NCBI GenBank assembly: GCA_963457665.1
Contig: OY735206.1
Span: 29,637,599-29,701,598, forward strand
From: Thysanoteuthis rhombus
Taxonomy: Eukaryota; Mollusca; Cephalopoda; Oegopsida; Thysanoteuthidae
Reading direction: 5' to 3'
DNA: 64,000 bases
The translations under genes and the position numbers were made by a program. The notes under the pieces are model-generated. The model worked only from the letters and a program-made list of their open reading frames with translations, had not been told where the DNA came from and ran no database searches. Shown here one piece after another: positions 1-10,680 of this stretch (its first letter is position 1; each line of letters starts with the position of its first letter).

Positions 1-38
1 CTTTGTGGACAGTTTTAGTTAATGGTTCCCCATATCTA
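1..38 (+). repeat. 3' tail of dispersed repeat family C
   Basis: The first bases match the conserved end of family C (tttgtggacagtttt), best seen at 61147-61170. Only the tail is inside the window; the rest lies to the left. Confidence 0.5.
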
Positions 39-511
39 TTAGTAAAAGCTTATATTAACATGCTTATATAATGGATTTATTTTTCACTGATTTCATTTAC
101 GCCGAATCCTTTTGGAATGCATTCCAGCTATGAAATCAGGGCAGCCTGTATAGAGATGTAGGTGTGTGCATGTTGCATACATGTACGTGAGTACATCAAT
201 AAGTTTTTAGCCTAATGATGCATTTATTCTACACAACTAATATTTATTTTTCAATATAATCTCCTTCCTTGTCAAAATTCAGCTTGCAACAATTTGTCAA
301 GCTACAGTCTTGTTGATTCACTCTTGTATACCTGTGCATACACACACATAAACATACGTACATCTACATTCACACATTTATATACGTATATTATCTATTT
401 GATTATTAAACAATGTATAAGTATTTGTATGCATGGTCTTTTTGTGAACATATTTATAAGTGTCGGTACAGATAGATGCATATTAACAGATAAATCCCTG
501 TTCTCTCTGTG

Positions 512-520
<9 letters not shown>
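39..520. other. AT-rich spacer, nothing recognised
   Basis: No coding region, RNA gene or repeat shared with the rest of the window was seen here. The reading frame at 294-599 is low complexity and runs into the (TA)n tract. Confidence 0.5.

Positions 521-592
<72 letters not shown>
515..592. repeat. (TA)n microsatellite
   Basis: Nearly pure TA dinucleotide tract. It sits immediately upstream of a family D copy, the same arrangement seen at 4348-4371. Confidence 0.9.
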
Positions 593-594
<2 letters not shown>

Positions 595-842
595 ACTAGA
601 TAATTGTGTCATCCACAGACAGCTGTTTTGTTGTATTACAACTCATCAGTATTGCTTTAGACTTTCCATTATCCCATCCAATGCCACGAGGTAGGATCGA
701 AAACTTCACTTCAGACCCAGAGGCTGGCATTTTACCTTTGCCCTTCGCAGAACTAGATGGTCAGTAAGGTTGAATTTATATTTACTCATGCATATATTCC
801 CCATCCACCAGAGTGCTCTGTTCCTAAGTTGGAAGAGCATCG
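593..842 (+). repeat. Dispersed repeat family D, copy 1 (SINE-like)
   Basis: It aligns over about 250 bp with 4385-4620. Shared blocks include catccacagacagctgttt, ttgtattacaac, ccattatcccat, gcagaact and ccccatccaccagag. Both copies follow a (TA)n tract, and the copy at 4.3 kb has a tRNA-like head before that tract, so this may be the body of a tRNA-derived SINE. No open frame is conserved between the copies. Confidence 0.65.
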
Positions 843-900
843 CATATATATATGAATATATATATATATGGATATATATATGAATATATATATATATGAA

Positions 901-949
<49 letters not shown>

Positions 950-1135
950 TAGTAGTAATAAATATACATAAAAGACTATATATATATATTTCAAAATTCC
1001 TTTGTTTGAGAATGCTGAATTTCTATAAAGAGCTAATGAAAAAATTATACATTTATTTATGATAAGTAATAGATATTAGTATCTAACAAAGTGATATAAG
1101 GGAAGACAGCTTAGAGACTATATTAAGCTTGGATC

Positions 1136-1208
<73 letters not shown>

Positions 1209-1210
1209 CC
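843..1210. repeat. Imperfect and perfect TA tracts
   Basis: Broken TA repeats occupy 843-945 and a nearly pure TA tract lies at 1140-1206, with AT-rich sequence between. Open frames here encode only Ile/Tyr repeats and are not genes. Confidence 0.85.
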
Positions 1211-2832
1211 TTATGCACCAATCAAATCAAAGCATGAGGTTAACTGTGAACATATAATATATTTCCTGGGTAAATTATATGTATTCTTTCAAATGAGCTT
1301 GAATTTAAGTGAGTAATCAACAAAGGTTTTATGTTATTAGACTTTGAAAATGTCTTGCTTAAATTCTGCCAAATAAACTAAATAAATAAATAAAATAAAC
1401 TAAATAAATTGATAATCCTACCATTTCTACAGCAGAGCTTTGAAAAAGTCAAAAACATGGGTTTTAAATGTATTTCAATTAACAAAGCTACCAAAAGGCT
1501 TGAGAATGATAAAAATTTAGAAGATCACTGAAAATATAACTTTGCAGTCAGTGAACTGACAAGGAAGCGAATGCCAAAAAAACTTAATCATCAATCAAAT
1601 GTATCTGCTTGCAAGGTCGGGGGACAATATGGGGTAAGTTATATCACTGTCATAAAAGCAATAAAGATTGATTACGGAACAAAATATTTAAAAAAAGGAG
1701 ATTCTTGAGCGTAGCAATGATAAAACGGCTGAAATCAGGACAATACTTGAGCAACTTTATCAACTATATTATTTCAGACCAACTGCTCATCTTTCAATTG
1801 TTATGAGTGATGAGATTCATGTATTAATCAATGATTCAACATTTTCCAATGTGGGATTTTATACTGATTCCTTCATTAAAACTCCAAACTCCATTAAGTT
1901 TTCTAACCACTTAAAAATTTCCTGCAAGAGTTGTCATAATATACTTTTTGTAGTGGCAAAGTCATGTGATCAATCAGAAATTTTATAAATTAGAGTGTCT
2001 TCAAAGTGGAATAGTCCTATGGATGGGAACAATTGGTTTTAAAGATGCTGCAATATTCTGACAAGCCCACAAATTGCCCTCAATGCCGGCTAATTGAAAC
2101 AGCAAATGCCATAAGAGCGATTTCCAAGGATGGATTTCAACAAAAAAATCTGAGATTAGTTGTATGCACAGGATTAAGCCGTGATGGAAAAGCACAATGT
2201 CATTTTCTAAAATATTACCAAGAATTTATGGTTTATGTTAACAATAAATGCAAAAATGCATATTTCGAAATGGACTGTTTTCAGTATGTCAATGTAGAAA
2301 AGACTTTGCTCTTTCAAGTAAAATTCAATTAGTCCTTTTTCTTTTTCTGCAAAGAAAGTTATTCATGTTTTTCTATTGTTTATGAATAGACACACACAAG
2401 GGAGATTGGGGCTAGCTGGACCCTGGTCAGAGTGCAAGCTTTTATTTGAAGTCTTAAGGGCTTCCAGTAATTTTGTTAACATGAGTAAGTCACATGATTA
2501 CTTGCCTTTGGCACCAAAAATCTAGAGCGTAGATGTTGAAAATGGTAAGGTAAATGCTAAAAACTGATTTTGATCATAAAAAGTAATTTTGTTGAAGATT
2601 TGTTTGGATCAGGTTTCAGAGCTGGTGAATGGTATCAGCTGTGAGCAAACCTGTATATTAAAAATGTCATTGAGGAGTGATGCTTTCTCTCTATCTTGTG
2701 ACAGTGGTAAATGTCCACTCCCAAAATAAACATATCTGTGTTAGGGCAAGTCGGTCCCTTTGCCATAGGGCCAGTTGATCCCTGTCTCTTCTGGTTCTGC
2801 AGAGCCAAATAAGTGTCTATGTTTTATTTCTT

Positions 2833-2835
<3 letters not shown>
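1211..2835. other. Unrecognised region with two short open frames
   Basis: Open frames at 1803-1988 (61 codons) and 2033-2332 (99 codons), both + strand, lie one after the other. Neither shows a domain I can name. The second has scattered Cys residues (a CPQC pair, later single Cys) but no clear finger pattern. They could be a decayed transposon coding region. An (AAAT)-type short repeat lies at 1378-1405. Confidence 0.35.
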
Positions 2836-2863
<28 letters not shown>

Positions 2864-2883
2864 CCACCACCACCACCACCACC

Positions 2884-2917
<34 letters not shown>

Positions 2918-2923
2918 TCATCA
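2836..2923. repeat. (CAT)n/(CAC)n trinucleotide tract at a LINE 3' end
   Basis: Runs of cat, then cac, then cat repeats directly abut the 3' end of the minus-strand RTE-type LINE. RTE-clade LINEs are known to end in short simple repeats rather than poly(A), so this is probably the element's tail, later expanded. A shorter version ends the copy at 30548. Confidence 0.75.
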
Positions 2924-3318
2924 GTCTTTTAGCGTCCGTCGTTGGACATAGACCTTCCCCAGGATTTGCCACACTTCCCTATCATGGGTGTCACGGAGCC
3001 AGTACTTCCTGAACTTGTCTAGCTCGTCTCTCCATCTAACATTTTGCCGGCCTCGGTTGCGCATGTAGTCTCGGGGGATCCATGTTGTGAGTCGCGATGT
3101 CCATCGGTTGTCTGCCATTCTTGGAACATGGCCAGCCCACCGCCATTTGAGATCTTTAATGGATTCTATGATGTCCCTAACTCTTGTCTTTTCTCGGATG
3201 TACTGTGCTATTTTGTGGTCTCTCCATGTGAGGCCCAGCATTATTCTTTCATGTGCACGTTGCATGGTTCTCAATTTACGGGTCTGTCTCTTGGTTAAGT
3301 TCCATGTTTCAAGCCACC
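2924..3318 (-). mobile_element. RTE-type LINE, 3' end of the reverse transcriptase ORF
   Basis: Reading the minus strand gives the C-terminal tail of an endonuclease/reverse-transcriptase polyprotein: ETWNLTKRQTRKLRTMQRAH, later LKWRWAGHVPRM, TTWIPRDYMRN, RWRDELDKF and a final stop at about 2921. This W-G-H-x-x-R-M and RWRDEL pattern is typical of RTE/BovB-type LINE C termini that are often annotated as endonuclease-reverse transcriptase or craniofacial-development-protein-2-like. The piece is open for 117 codons, so it is a fairly young 5'-truncated insertion. Two further copies lie at 13073-13750 and 30548-30880. Confidence 0.85.
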
Positions 3319-3319
3319 G

Positions 3320-3898
3320 ACAACAACGAGAGAGAAAATTATTTCTTTTACTGGTAATTAAAAGAAGTGTTCTGATGATGTAATAAGGGCTTCTGTTTCC
3401 TTTTTTATTATTTTTCTAGTCATGCAGCGCCAAATTGATGCCAAAGTTTTGTTTTATTTCTTTGTTGTGTTTGTTTGACCTCGTGATCTGGTCACAAGGA
3501 AATGATGCAGATAGGTTATTCTCAAGTCAGAGTCTAATGGAATTCAGGGAAATCCTTTTTATTTTGATTTAAAAATGTTTTATTCTGTGCCTACTGGTGG
3601 AGTGCCAAATATTGTTGTACCCTGTGCAAGGATCTTTATGCTGTTGACATCAAAATTCAATGTTTTGTGAGAGGGTGGGGGCATAAAGGGATACAAAACT
3701 GTACTGCTCAGCATTTTTGTGGACCATTTTCTGCTTATTGAGAATGGGGGGGGCTCACTTACTCCAACATGGATCAAGATGGCCCCTTTGTCACTAAACG
3801 GTGAATTATGTTGCAATAGTTTTGCCATTTATTGGTATCACAAATTTAGACAAGATATTGACGCTCAGTTTAAACTATGAATGGTTCATCAAACTACA
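3320..3898. other. No feature recognised
   Basis: No repeat shared with the rest of the window and no gene signal seen. The frame at 3580-3828 on the minus strand has no recognisable domain. Confidence 0.45.
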
Positions 3899-3962
3899 TC
3901 AAAATATTCTCCACACAGCAAAAAGAGACTGACTAGTCCCAGTCTTTATTATGTCTATATCT

Positions 3963-4029
<67 letters not shown>

Positions 4030-4145
4030 TTGGTCTAGACAATGTAAATAGAATAAACAATTAGACAATAGGGCAAAAATGGGGAAAATATTTCCATATA
4101 ATATAACGCAATTTATAATCATGCTGTTTGATCATATATCCATTT
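3899..4145. mobile_element. Partial copy of MITE family I with internal (TA)n
   Basis: 4027-4145 matches the right half of the hairpin MITE at 8911-9130: ttggtctagacaatg, gggcaa, caatttataatcat and tatccatttcttga. The left half is replaced or split by a 60-bp TA tract at 3967-4026. Confidence 0.5.
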
Positions 4146-4257
4146 CTTGATAGCATAATTATCTCATTGAAAGAAAAAATAGAGCAGATGTAGACCGTAA
4201 ATAAGTAGAAAATGAGAATTTAGAGTTGAAACAGTTATTTGGGTCTTCACATTACCA

Positions 4258-4340
4258 GTGGCTATTTAGCTCAATGGCAAGAACAATGCTACGTGAAGTG
4301 GCACCCCTATCGGTCGCAGGTTTGATTCTTGCAGCAGTCC

Positions 4341-4345
<5 letters not shown>
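4258..4345 (+). mobile_element. tRNA-like SINE head
   Basis: The stretch carries a pol III A-box-like TAGCTCAATGG and, about 50 bp on, a B-box-like GGTTTGATTC, the spacing expected in a tRNA. It is followed by (TA)n and then by the family D body, so it is probably the head of a tRNA-derived SINE and not a working tRNA gene: the acceptor stem cannot be closed by eye. Confidence 0.6.
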
Positions 4346-4347
<2 letters not shown>

Positions 4348-4381
<34 letters not shown>

Positions 4382-4668
4382 ATTAAATAATTGAATCATC
4401 CACAGACAGCTGTTTTGTTGTATTACAACTATTCAGTGTGGCTATAGACTATCCATTATCCCATACAGTACCACGAGGCTGGTATTTTTCTCTGCCCTAC
4501 GCAGAACTGGACAGTCAGTAAGGTTGAATTTAAGTGATATATTTACTGACGCATATATTATTCCCCATCCACCAGAGGGCTCTATTCCAAAGTTGGAAGA
4601 GCATTGCATAAGCTTCTAATGAATGAGTTACCTTACTTAAAGAGTGCTCAACCCTGAATAAGGGAGCA

Positions 4669-4672
<4 letters not shown>
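4348..4672 (+). mobile_element. Family D, copy 2 (SINE body after (TA)n)
   Basis: A TA tract (4348-4371) is followed by a body closely matching 593-842. The body ends in a short unit (gagtgctcaaccctgaata) and another TA tract. Confidence 0.65.
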
Positions 4673-4704
<32 letters not shown>

Positions 4705-4735
4705 CTCCCTCTCTATCCATCTATCTATCTATCTA

Positions 4736-4806
<71 letters not shown>
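4673..4806. repeat. (TA)n, (CTAT)n, (TA)n, (GA)n compound microsatellite
   Basis: TA tract at 4673-4702, CTAT units at 4715-4738, TA at 4739-4767 and GA at 4767-4806. The TA-to-GA switch recurs at 17412-17493. Confidence 0.9.
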
Positions 4807-4812
<6 letters not shown>

Positions 4813-5114
4813 AATCATTGGTTTTGATTTATGGAAAAATGAAAATTTGGTTGAAGGGTTGAACAGGAAAAATGTTGTCATCCACTTCGCTTTTCTATTC
4901 TTATTTCTTTTCTAACATTTCTAACATCAGCTGAAAAAGAAACAGCTTATTCCCATCAATTAGTTGAAGTTCTTTATACCTTTGTCTCTATAACCATCTG
5001 ATTTTTATATGCATCATATTGAAAAGTTTCTTAAATATCAGCAGACAATTCATGAAATCAATAGAAAGTTAATAACTAAGTAAAAATGACTTTTGATTTT
5101 CCTTCAGAGTCAAA
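4807..5114. other. No feature recognised
   Basis: AT-rich unique-looking sequence without gene or repeat signal visible by eye. Confidence 0.45.
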
Positions 5115-5390
5115 TACCTGAAAACTAGAATATACCCATAAAAAATGATGGGGTATCCATGTATGGATCGGTGCTAAAGAGTTTAAAACTATTTAATTGG
5201 GTAATTCATATTTCAAATAATAATTCAAGTATCTTAATAATAAGTGTGATCAGACATAAAGTTTTAAAAGTTTCTGTTATGCCATAATAGGAAGGTAAAT
5301 TGACCAATGAGATGTGCGAGCACAAACAAACAGAGAAGAAATTAGCACATATGCATATTATATATGTTTAGATGATATAGGGGAATACGT
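5115..5390 (+). repeat. Dispersed repeat family K, copy 1
   Basis: It aligns with 15495-15870: both start with a tagaatatacccat / tagcatatacccat block, then aatgatgg / aatgacgg, share ataattcaagtat and ttatgccataat / ttatgtcataat, and end with caaacaaacagagaa / caaacaaacaaatgaa. No coding content. Confidence 0.55.
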
Positions 5391-5662
5391 AATTTACACA
5401 TTATTTCTAAAGTAGTTACAAATATATATACATATACATGTATATAACATGAGTAAAGATTTTCCTATTGTACATTCTATTTCACTTAAAAAAGATTTGA
5501 AATGAACCATTTTGAGTTCATTTGAAAATATTTTTCAAGTAAAACAGAATGTATAATCTATAATGAATGAGTGAAAAAACCTTTACTCATGTTGTAACTG
5601 CTCTTGGTATTTTGAATTAAAGATCTGTTTAGTACATTACATACACACACATGCATGCACGC
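5391..5662. other. AT-rich spacer
   Basis: Nothing recognised between family K and the long TA tract. Confidence 0.4.
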
Positions 5663-5902
<240 letters not shown>

Positions 5903-5933
5903 GTTCCATACCCCAATTATAGCCCAATACATG

Positions 5934-6566
5934 TCACTTTTCTGATGGAGTCAAAAAAGTTAAGTGGGATTACAAATAAAAAACACTTTCTTGTATTTTC
6001 CATCCCTAGTGATATACTGTTGCTGTGACTTTGAGTGCTTGCCACCTCCAAGTCTACTTCACGTAATGCAAACAGGCCTGGTAGGTAGAAATGTGAGCCA
6101 AAATGTGGAGCCAAAGCAGGGAATGCTGAAGCCCTAGTCAGCATAAGGGCACAACTCACTATACAACGTTGACATTTGTCCCAGGAGTGTAAAAACTTTT
6201 TGTCTTGGCATCTCAGGCACTTCAGGCAAATATTTTGTTTGTAAGTAGGCTGATTGTTTCCCCATAAAATTGACCTTATCTTGCAGCTGGCAGAAAAGAG
6301 TCAACGATAATATTGGATTCAACTGTGGACCGTATTTACTCCAATGCAGTTCACATGATATGTTACGATCTGATGTTGTGTAAGACGGTGCTTCTTGAAA
6401 ATATTTCAGTGTCTTTCACTCTCAAGTCTTTATCACAAAATTCCATTCACCCTCAAGGAAATTTTCTTGTTTTTGATTACTTTTGTTGCAATCGGCTTCA
6501 TGTATCATTTTGTGCAGAACTCATTTGGTGTCATGTGCAACAAAGCATAAATATATTTTAGGTGTT
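5934..6566. other. No feature recognised
   Basis: Somewhat richer in CpG and GC than its surroundings. Short frames on both strands (for example 5917-6159 and 6134-6322 on the minus strand, 6313-6561 on the plus strand) show no recognisable domain. Confidence 0.4.
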
Positions 6567-7058
6567 GATTTTGATCAAGTCTTTGAACATCCGAAAAACA
6601 GGTTTGGTTAGACATTCAATAGAAACTGTCACATGACCAACAACCTGTGGCAGCATAGTCTGTTGGGGATGATCAGTAAGAAAATTGGCAGAAGGGGTGA
6701 ATGAGTTACTTCTCTTGCCTTTTGTTGGGCAGTGATCATTCAAAAAGTCTGAATTTTCACAAAACAAGTGTGAATGCAGCCAGACACAAGCTAAGGGACC
6801 AATATACCATAAACTTGGATTGCAAATTGAATCTCCCTCTAAAAATCTATTTTTTTTCTAGATATAATAAGGTGTAAATGTTTAGATTTTCAGCCCTCTA
6901 GCTTAATTAGCGCGGTCTGTATGCATAATAAATACATACATAGCCAGCCAGCCAGCCAGCCAGATCCACTTAAAAACCAAAGGAACCAATGTTGACGGTT
7001 TCGTTTGACGGTTTCTTATATCTTTAGTGTTAATCAAGTTCTTAAACATCCTAAAATA
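6567..7058 (+). repeat. Dispersed repeat family C, copy with flanking direct repeats
   Basis: One of the fuller family C copies (about 430 bp). Shared blocks in order: actcaatagaaaccatcac, gcagcatgctgtgttgggga, gccttttgttgggcagtgat, aactaagagaccaattta, ttgtaaattgaa, tttccagccctctagctcc, agccagccagacc and tatgttgacagttttgg. The body is bracketed by related sequences, ttgatcaagtctttgaacat at 6567 and ttaatcaagttcttaaacat at 7030. The centre contains a (CAGC)n stretch at 6945-6962. Confidence 0.7.
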
Positions 7059-7842
7059 TATCAAGAAAACTAGATGTAACAGAAAAATGATCAGAATTCG
7101 TTTAGTTTACCTGAGATAAAGTGTGTAAACCATAATCTAAGAATTCTTTCTCATTGTGTATATTTACCGCAAGAAATTACTTTTTGGGGTTTAGAAATAA
7201 TATGAATATCTGAGTAAATTAAGTCATTGACTCCTATAATAATTTCCTTCACTATTCGGTAAATCAATCCCCAGTTAAAGAAGCTCTGGTCTAAGAGTGC
7301 GTCAGTACCAGCTGCCTGGACTATGGTGAAAAATACAATGCGTGTGTATGTATATGCACATGCACACATACATATATTTTTAAAAATAATTCTAATACTT
7401 TATATTTCATAATTATTTATTGAACAGTATGTAATATTTCATAAAACTCCAGTTTTCAATAACTTATTGCTTTCTTTTTCCAATTTTCTGAATGGGCATG
7501 GCTAATTGTTTATTTTTTTAACAACAGACCATAGAATTCAAATGGTTAGACATCATCATCAAGACACAAGTAACAGAGTTCAAGCTGTACATTTGTTCAC
7601 TAAATTATTCAATATTTGAAAAGTTCAGAGCTGAAATATTACAACCATAATTAGAAAACCTGGAGATACTAGGAGTGTACATGATGCCACCAGAGCAGCA
7701 CTTACAACCAAAAGATTAGAAAAATTAGACAAATAAGGAAAATCAGTTGTGCAAAATCTTTAGAAATCTAGAAGACATGTCTTTGAGGGAAGGGTATCAA
7801 TGATTGTTAATGAATAATTATTAATGTTTATCCATGAAGTAA
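7059..7842. other. No feature recognised
   Basis: AT-rich sequence, no gene or shared repeat seen. Confidence 0.4.
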
Positions 7843-8030
7843 AATATGCACCATGCATATCTATATTTTTTGTTTGTAACTTTTGTCAAAGGCGATAAAT
7901 ATTAGATGCTAAATATAAAGTAGTCTTTCTTATTCATCTTTTTGCCGATGCATAAAAAATCAATTCTGGTTGAACATGAATAAGAAAATGCAGAGTAACA
8001 TAATTTTTGAGATTTCATAAGTACAGTGCA
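7843..8030 (-). repeat. Dispersed repeat family A, copy 1
   Basis: Reverse-strand copy of a family of about 190 bp also at 19955, 31195, 34575, 38175 and 52700. Diagnostic blocks on the repeat's own strand: ctctgcattttctt, gttcaaccagaatga, catttgcaaaa and tacaaacaaaaaatatagat. Confidence 0.65.
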
Positions 8031-8545
8031 TAGGCAAAATCATTTAAATATTTCCATCACTTTTTTTGATGGCAAAGATAAACTAATCCTTAGATAAGCA
8101 AAAAAAAATCAAAAACAAGATAAAGTTTGACATTCCACGCATATCCCAGTGTCTGCGTGTTGGAATTCAAACAAATGCTTTGTGTTTTATAAAATTTTCT
8201 TGGACCAAGTTCATAGAGATGAGAACTTTGGGTGTACTGGTCAGGTATCAATTCATGTGTTATCTTTGAAAAAGATATCAATCTTTTGGATGTTATAGTC
8301 TGGAGAAGCCATCTCTTCCTGGATTATAACTGTTGCAATGTTTTTACTATGGTACTGTAAATCATCATAAATGTTTGAAGTTGCTGCAAACTAAATTTTG
8401 GCAAATAATTTACTTCCAATAGGATGATGTACCATCCTACGATGTAGTTATTGTGCAAGAACATTTAGATTTCAATTCCACTGTTTTAATGACATGGCTT
8501 GATAAAGTGACATTATCTCCATTACCGGAACTTTCTTCCATTGTT
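8031..8545. other. No feature recognised
   Basis: Nothing shared or coding recognised. The open frame at 8453-8653 overlaps the hairpin below and has no known domain. Confidence 0.4.
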
Positions 8546-8629
8546 AACAAGATATTTCATTACACCTCAAAGAAAGTAATCAAGATACTACTTGGATTCC
8601 CTCTTCGAGATGTAATGAAATATCTTGTT
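8546..8629. repeat. Perfect 19-bp inverted repeat
   Basis: The arm at 8546-8564 (aacaagatatttcattaca) is the exact reverse complement of 8611-8629, with a 46-bp loop. Could be a small foldback element; function unknown. Confidence 0.7.
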
Positions 8630-8910
8630 TACTCAGCGAAAAATTCAAAATAATTCTTGTCCTGAAACAATTAATCACAGAAAAATTCACTGGAGTGAGC
8701 TCTGAACTTAGTCAAAAGATTTCAAGAGATGTTGTTAGAAGGGTTCAGACTTGTAGTAAAGATCATTGGGAACATTTTCAGCATAGTCCATTTTGACATG
8801 AGATATTATTGTATGTTTTTGAATGAGGAATTTATGATTCTTCATTAGATATTTAAAGGGTGTTTCTTTTGAATCACTCTATGTATACATATATATATAT
8901 GTATATATAT

Positions 8911-9130
8911 GATTATACATTGCATTATATTATGATGAAACTCTATTTTGAATGATCCTTCATTACTACATGGTGAATGTATCATTTTATTTGATTATTT
9001 GTTCTATTTACGTTGTCTAGGCCAAATAAAACATTCACTGTGTAATAATGGGCAATCATTTTGAATAGAGTTTCAGTATGATAAAACACAATTTATAATC
9101 ATTCTTTCAGATCATTTATCCATTTCTTAA
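8911..9130. mobile_element. Hairpin MITE, family I
   Basis: The arms at 8911-8992 and 9024-9104 are reverse complements over about 80 bp with modest divergence (for example gaaactctatt against aatagagtttc, and gtgaatgtatcattttattt against aataaaacattcac). The centre is about 30 bp. Non-coding; a partial relative lies at 4027-4145. The transposase superfamily cannot be assigned without clear target duplications. Confidence 0.65.
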
Positions 9131-9147
9131 TAATGATAATAATAATG

Positions 9148-9183
<36 letters not shown>

Positions 9184-9199
9184 TATATATATATATATA
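9131..9199. repeat. (AAT)n then (TA)n microsatellite
   Basis: Interrupted ataatg/aat units followed by TA units; directly abuts the mariner MITE. Confidence 0.9.
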
Positions 9200-9205
9200 A
9201 AGTCA

Positions 9206-9719
9206 GTCTGGAAAGTATTCAGCCATTTCATATTGACAGAAAATAGGCTAGTAATGGCAATGGCCTCTTTGTCGCTTCTAAGAAATTCCCTTAGGACCTT
9301 ATATACTTATCCCCCCCCCCCCATCCACTTTTCATGCAAATTATTCTTTTGTGGTTGCCATCAGCTACTTTGTCATGTTCGCATGAATCTCATCTGCCTC
9401 CTGAAATCTCTTGCTTTTCAACATCAAAAAGTCAGAAGTTGCAGGTAGCAAAAATCTGGATTGTAATGGAGGGACAGCTGGGAGACCTGGGTGATGCAAT
9501 ATTTAAAAAAAAAAAATCTGCATGTCGTATGAAGAATGGGAAAGCTTGGTCATTATGGATGTGATGGTCTCACAGTACACAAGCTCACCTAAGGACTTCT
9601 CACTGCAGACTGAATGACCTCCTCCAGAGATAGTCTGCTCATGCATATATAGTGATGTTCACTTTGATTTGTTACCAAGTTATATTAAGATATTCAAAAC
9701 AGCTGAATACTTTCCAGAC
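9206..9719. mobile_element. Mariner-derived MITE, family E copy 1
   Basis: The ends are perfect 18-bp terminal inverted repeats (gtctggaaagtattcagc at 9206-9223, its complement at 9702-9719). The roughly 514-bp interior aligns with 16545-17097, where the minus strand still reads as mariner transposase C terminus. This copy therefore looks like a non-autonomous internal-deletion derivative of a mariner element. A run of 12 C lies at 9311-9322. Confidence 0.8.
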
Positions 9720-9739
9720 CAATTCATTCAGTAGCAGCC

Positions 9740-10680
9740 CCTATACTTTTAGTTAGGAATTAAATCTGAAACCCCTCTTTTAGCTAGATATCGAGCACAT
9801 CACTTCCTCCAACAACCTCTATAAAAGCCCAGGACACACTTGGTCCAAAGCTCATTGGCACCGGCACCCCTAGCTGGTTACACTTCTTGCCCTGGCACTT
9901 GTCGCTACTCTTTCTTTCTCCTTCTCCTTCTCTAAGATTGCTATCTTTCTGTACTAACTTTGCCCATTTCACTTCATCGATGTCAAGGCATCTCACATAT
10001 GCACAGCTACACAGCTATGCAACTGTGTCATCACCATGTGCTCCAAACGCGTATACATTTCTCACTCTCATGAATAGAATGACAATGCTTTTTACTATCC
10101 AATAATTATAGTAATCTCTCCTCAATTCTCTTTACTTTGGGAAACACGCATAGATAAAACTCTGTGTTCTCTGTCTTTCATGGTCTGTCTGTCGAGTGTC
10201 TATCAGCATCAGAGAATAGTTCTCAAGTCACATGCACAACTTGGCAGTTGGGCTCGCATATTAATTCCTCGGTATGATCCAAGCCATATGGATTCACAAG
10301 CAGTTCAGATAACTCCGCTTCGACTCCGATGACTTTACTATCAACAACAACAAAGCTTCCACCTTTCTCTATTTCTTCTCTTCTCATCTCTTCATAGATT
10401 GATCAGATTAATGTTATCATTATATGTACTTGATTTTGATTCGTCATTTGTCATTAATGTCCTCGTATTAAATGTGTGTCTTATTTATCCATCCAAATAC
10501 TTGTATGTGTTCCTTTTTACTTTGTTGTGTCTCTGCGTCTATGTTCATACTTGATGCACATTCTCTTTGTACATCTCCTTTTCTCCTTCCACATATCCAG
10601 TGACATTGCCACCACCATCAAACCATGAGGAGACAAAATCCCTTATCTCTAACATCTTCATGCTACCCACTCCTCAGAAC
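9740..10680 (+). mobile_element. Dispersed repeat family H, copy 1 (LTR-like)
   Basis: About 0.9 kb, matched by 36888-37740 and, reversed, by 49500-50342. It starts near a TATA-like ctctataaaagccc (9821-9834), is pyrimidine-rich, and has no open frame. Shared blocks: gcacatcacttcct, tactaactttgcccatttca, aacgcgtat and ctctgtctttcatggtctgt. A promoter-like start in a long non-coding dispersed unit suggests a solo LTR-like fossil, but ends and family were not established. Confidence 0.5.

Noticed and set aside
4258-4345. Possible tRNA gene
   Set aside because: A and B boxes are present, but no closed acceptor stem was found and the sequence continues into a dispersed repeat body.
6900-6965. 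CRISPR-like array from the repeated cagc units
   Set aside because: Simple repeat inside family C; no spacers, and the DNA is eukaryotic.
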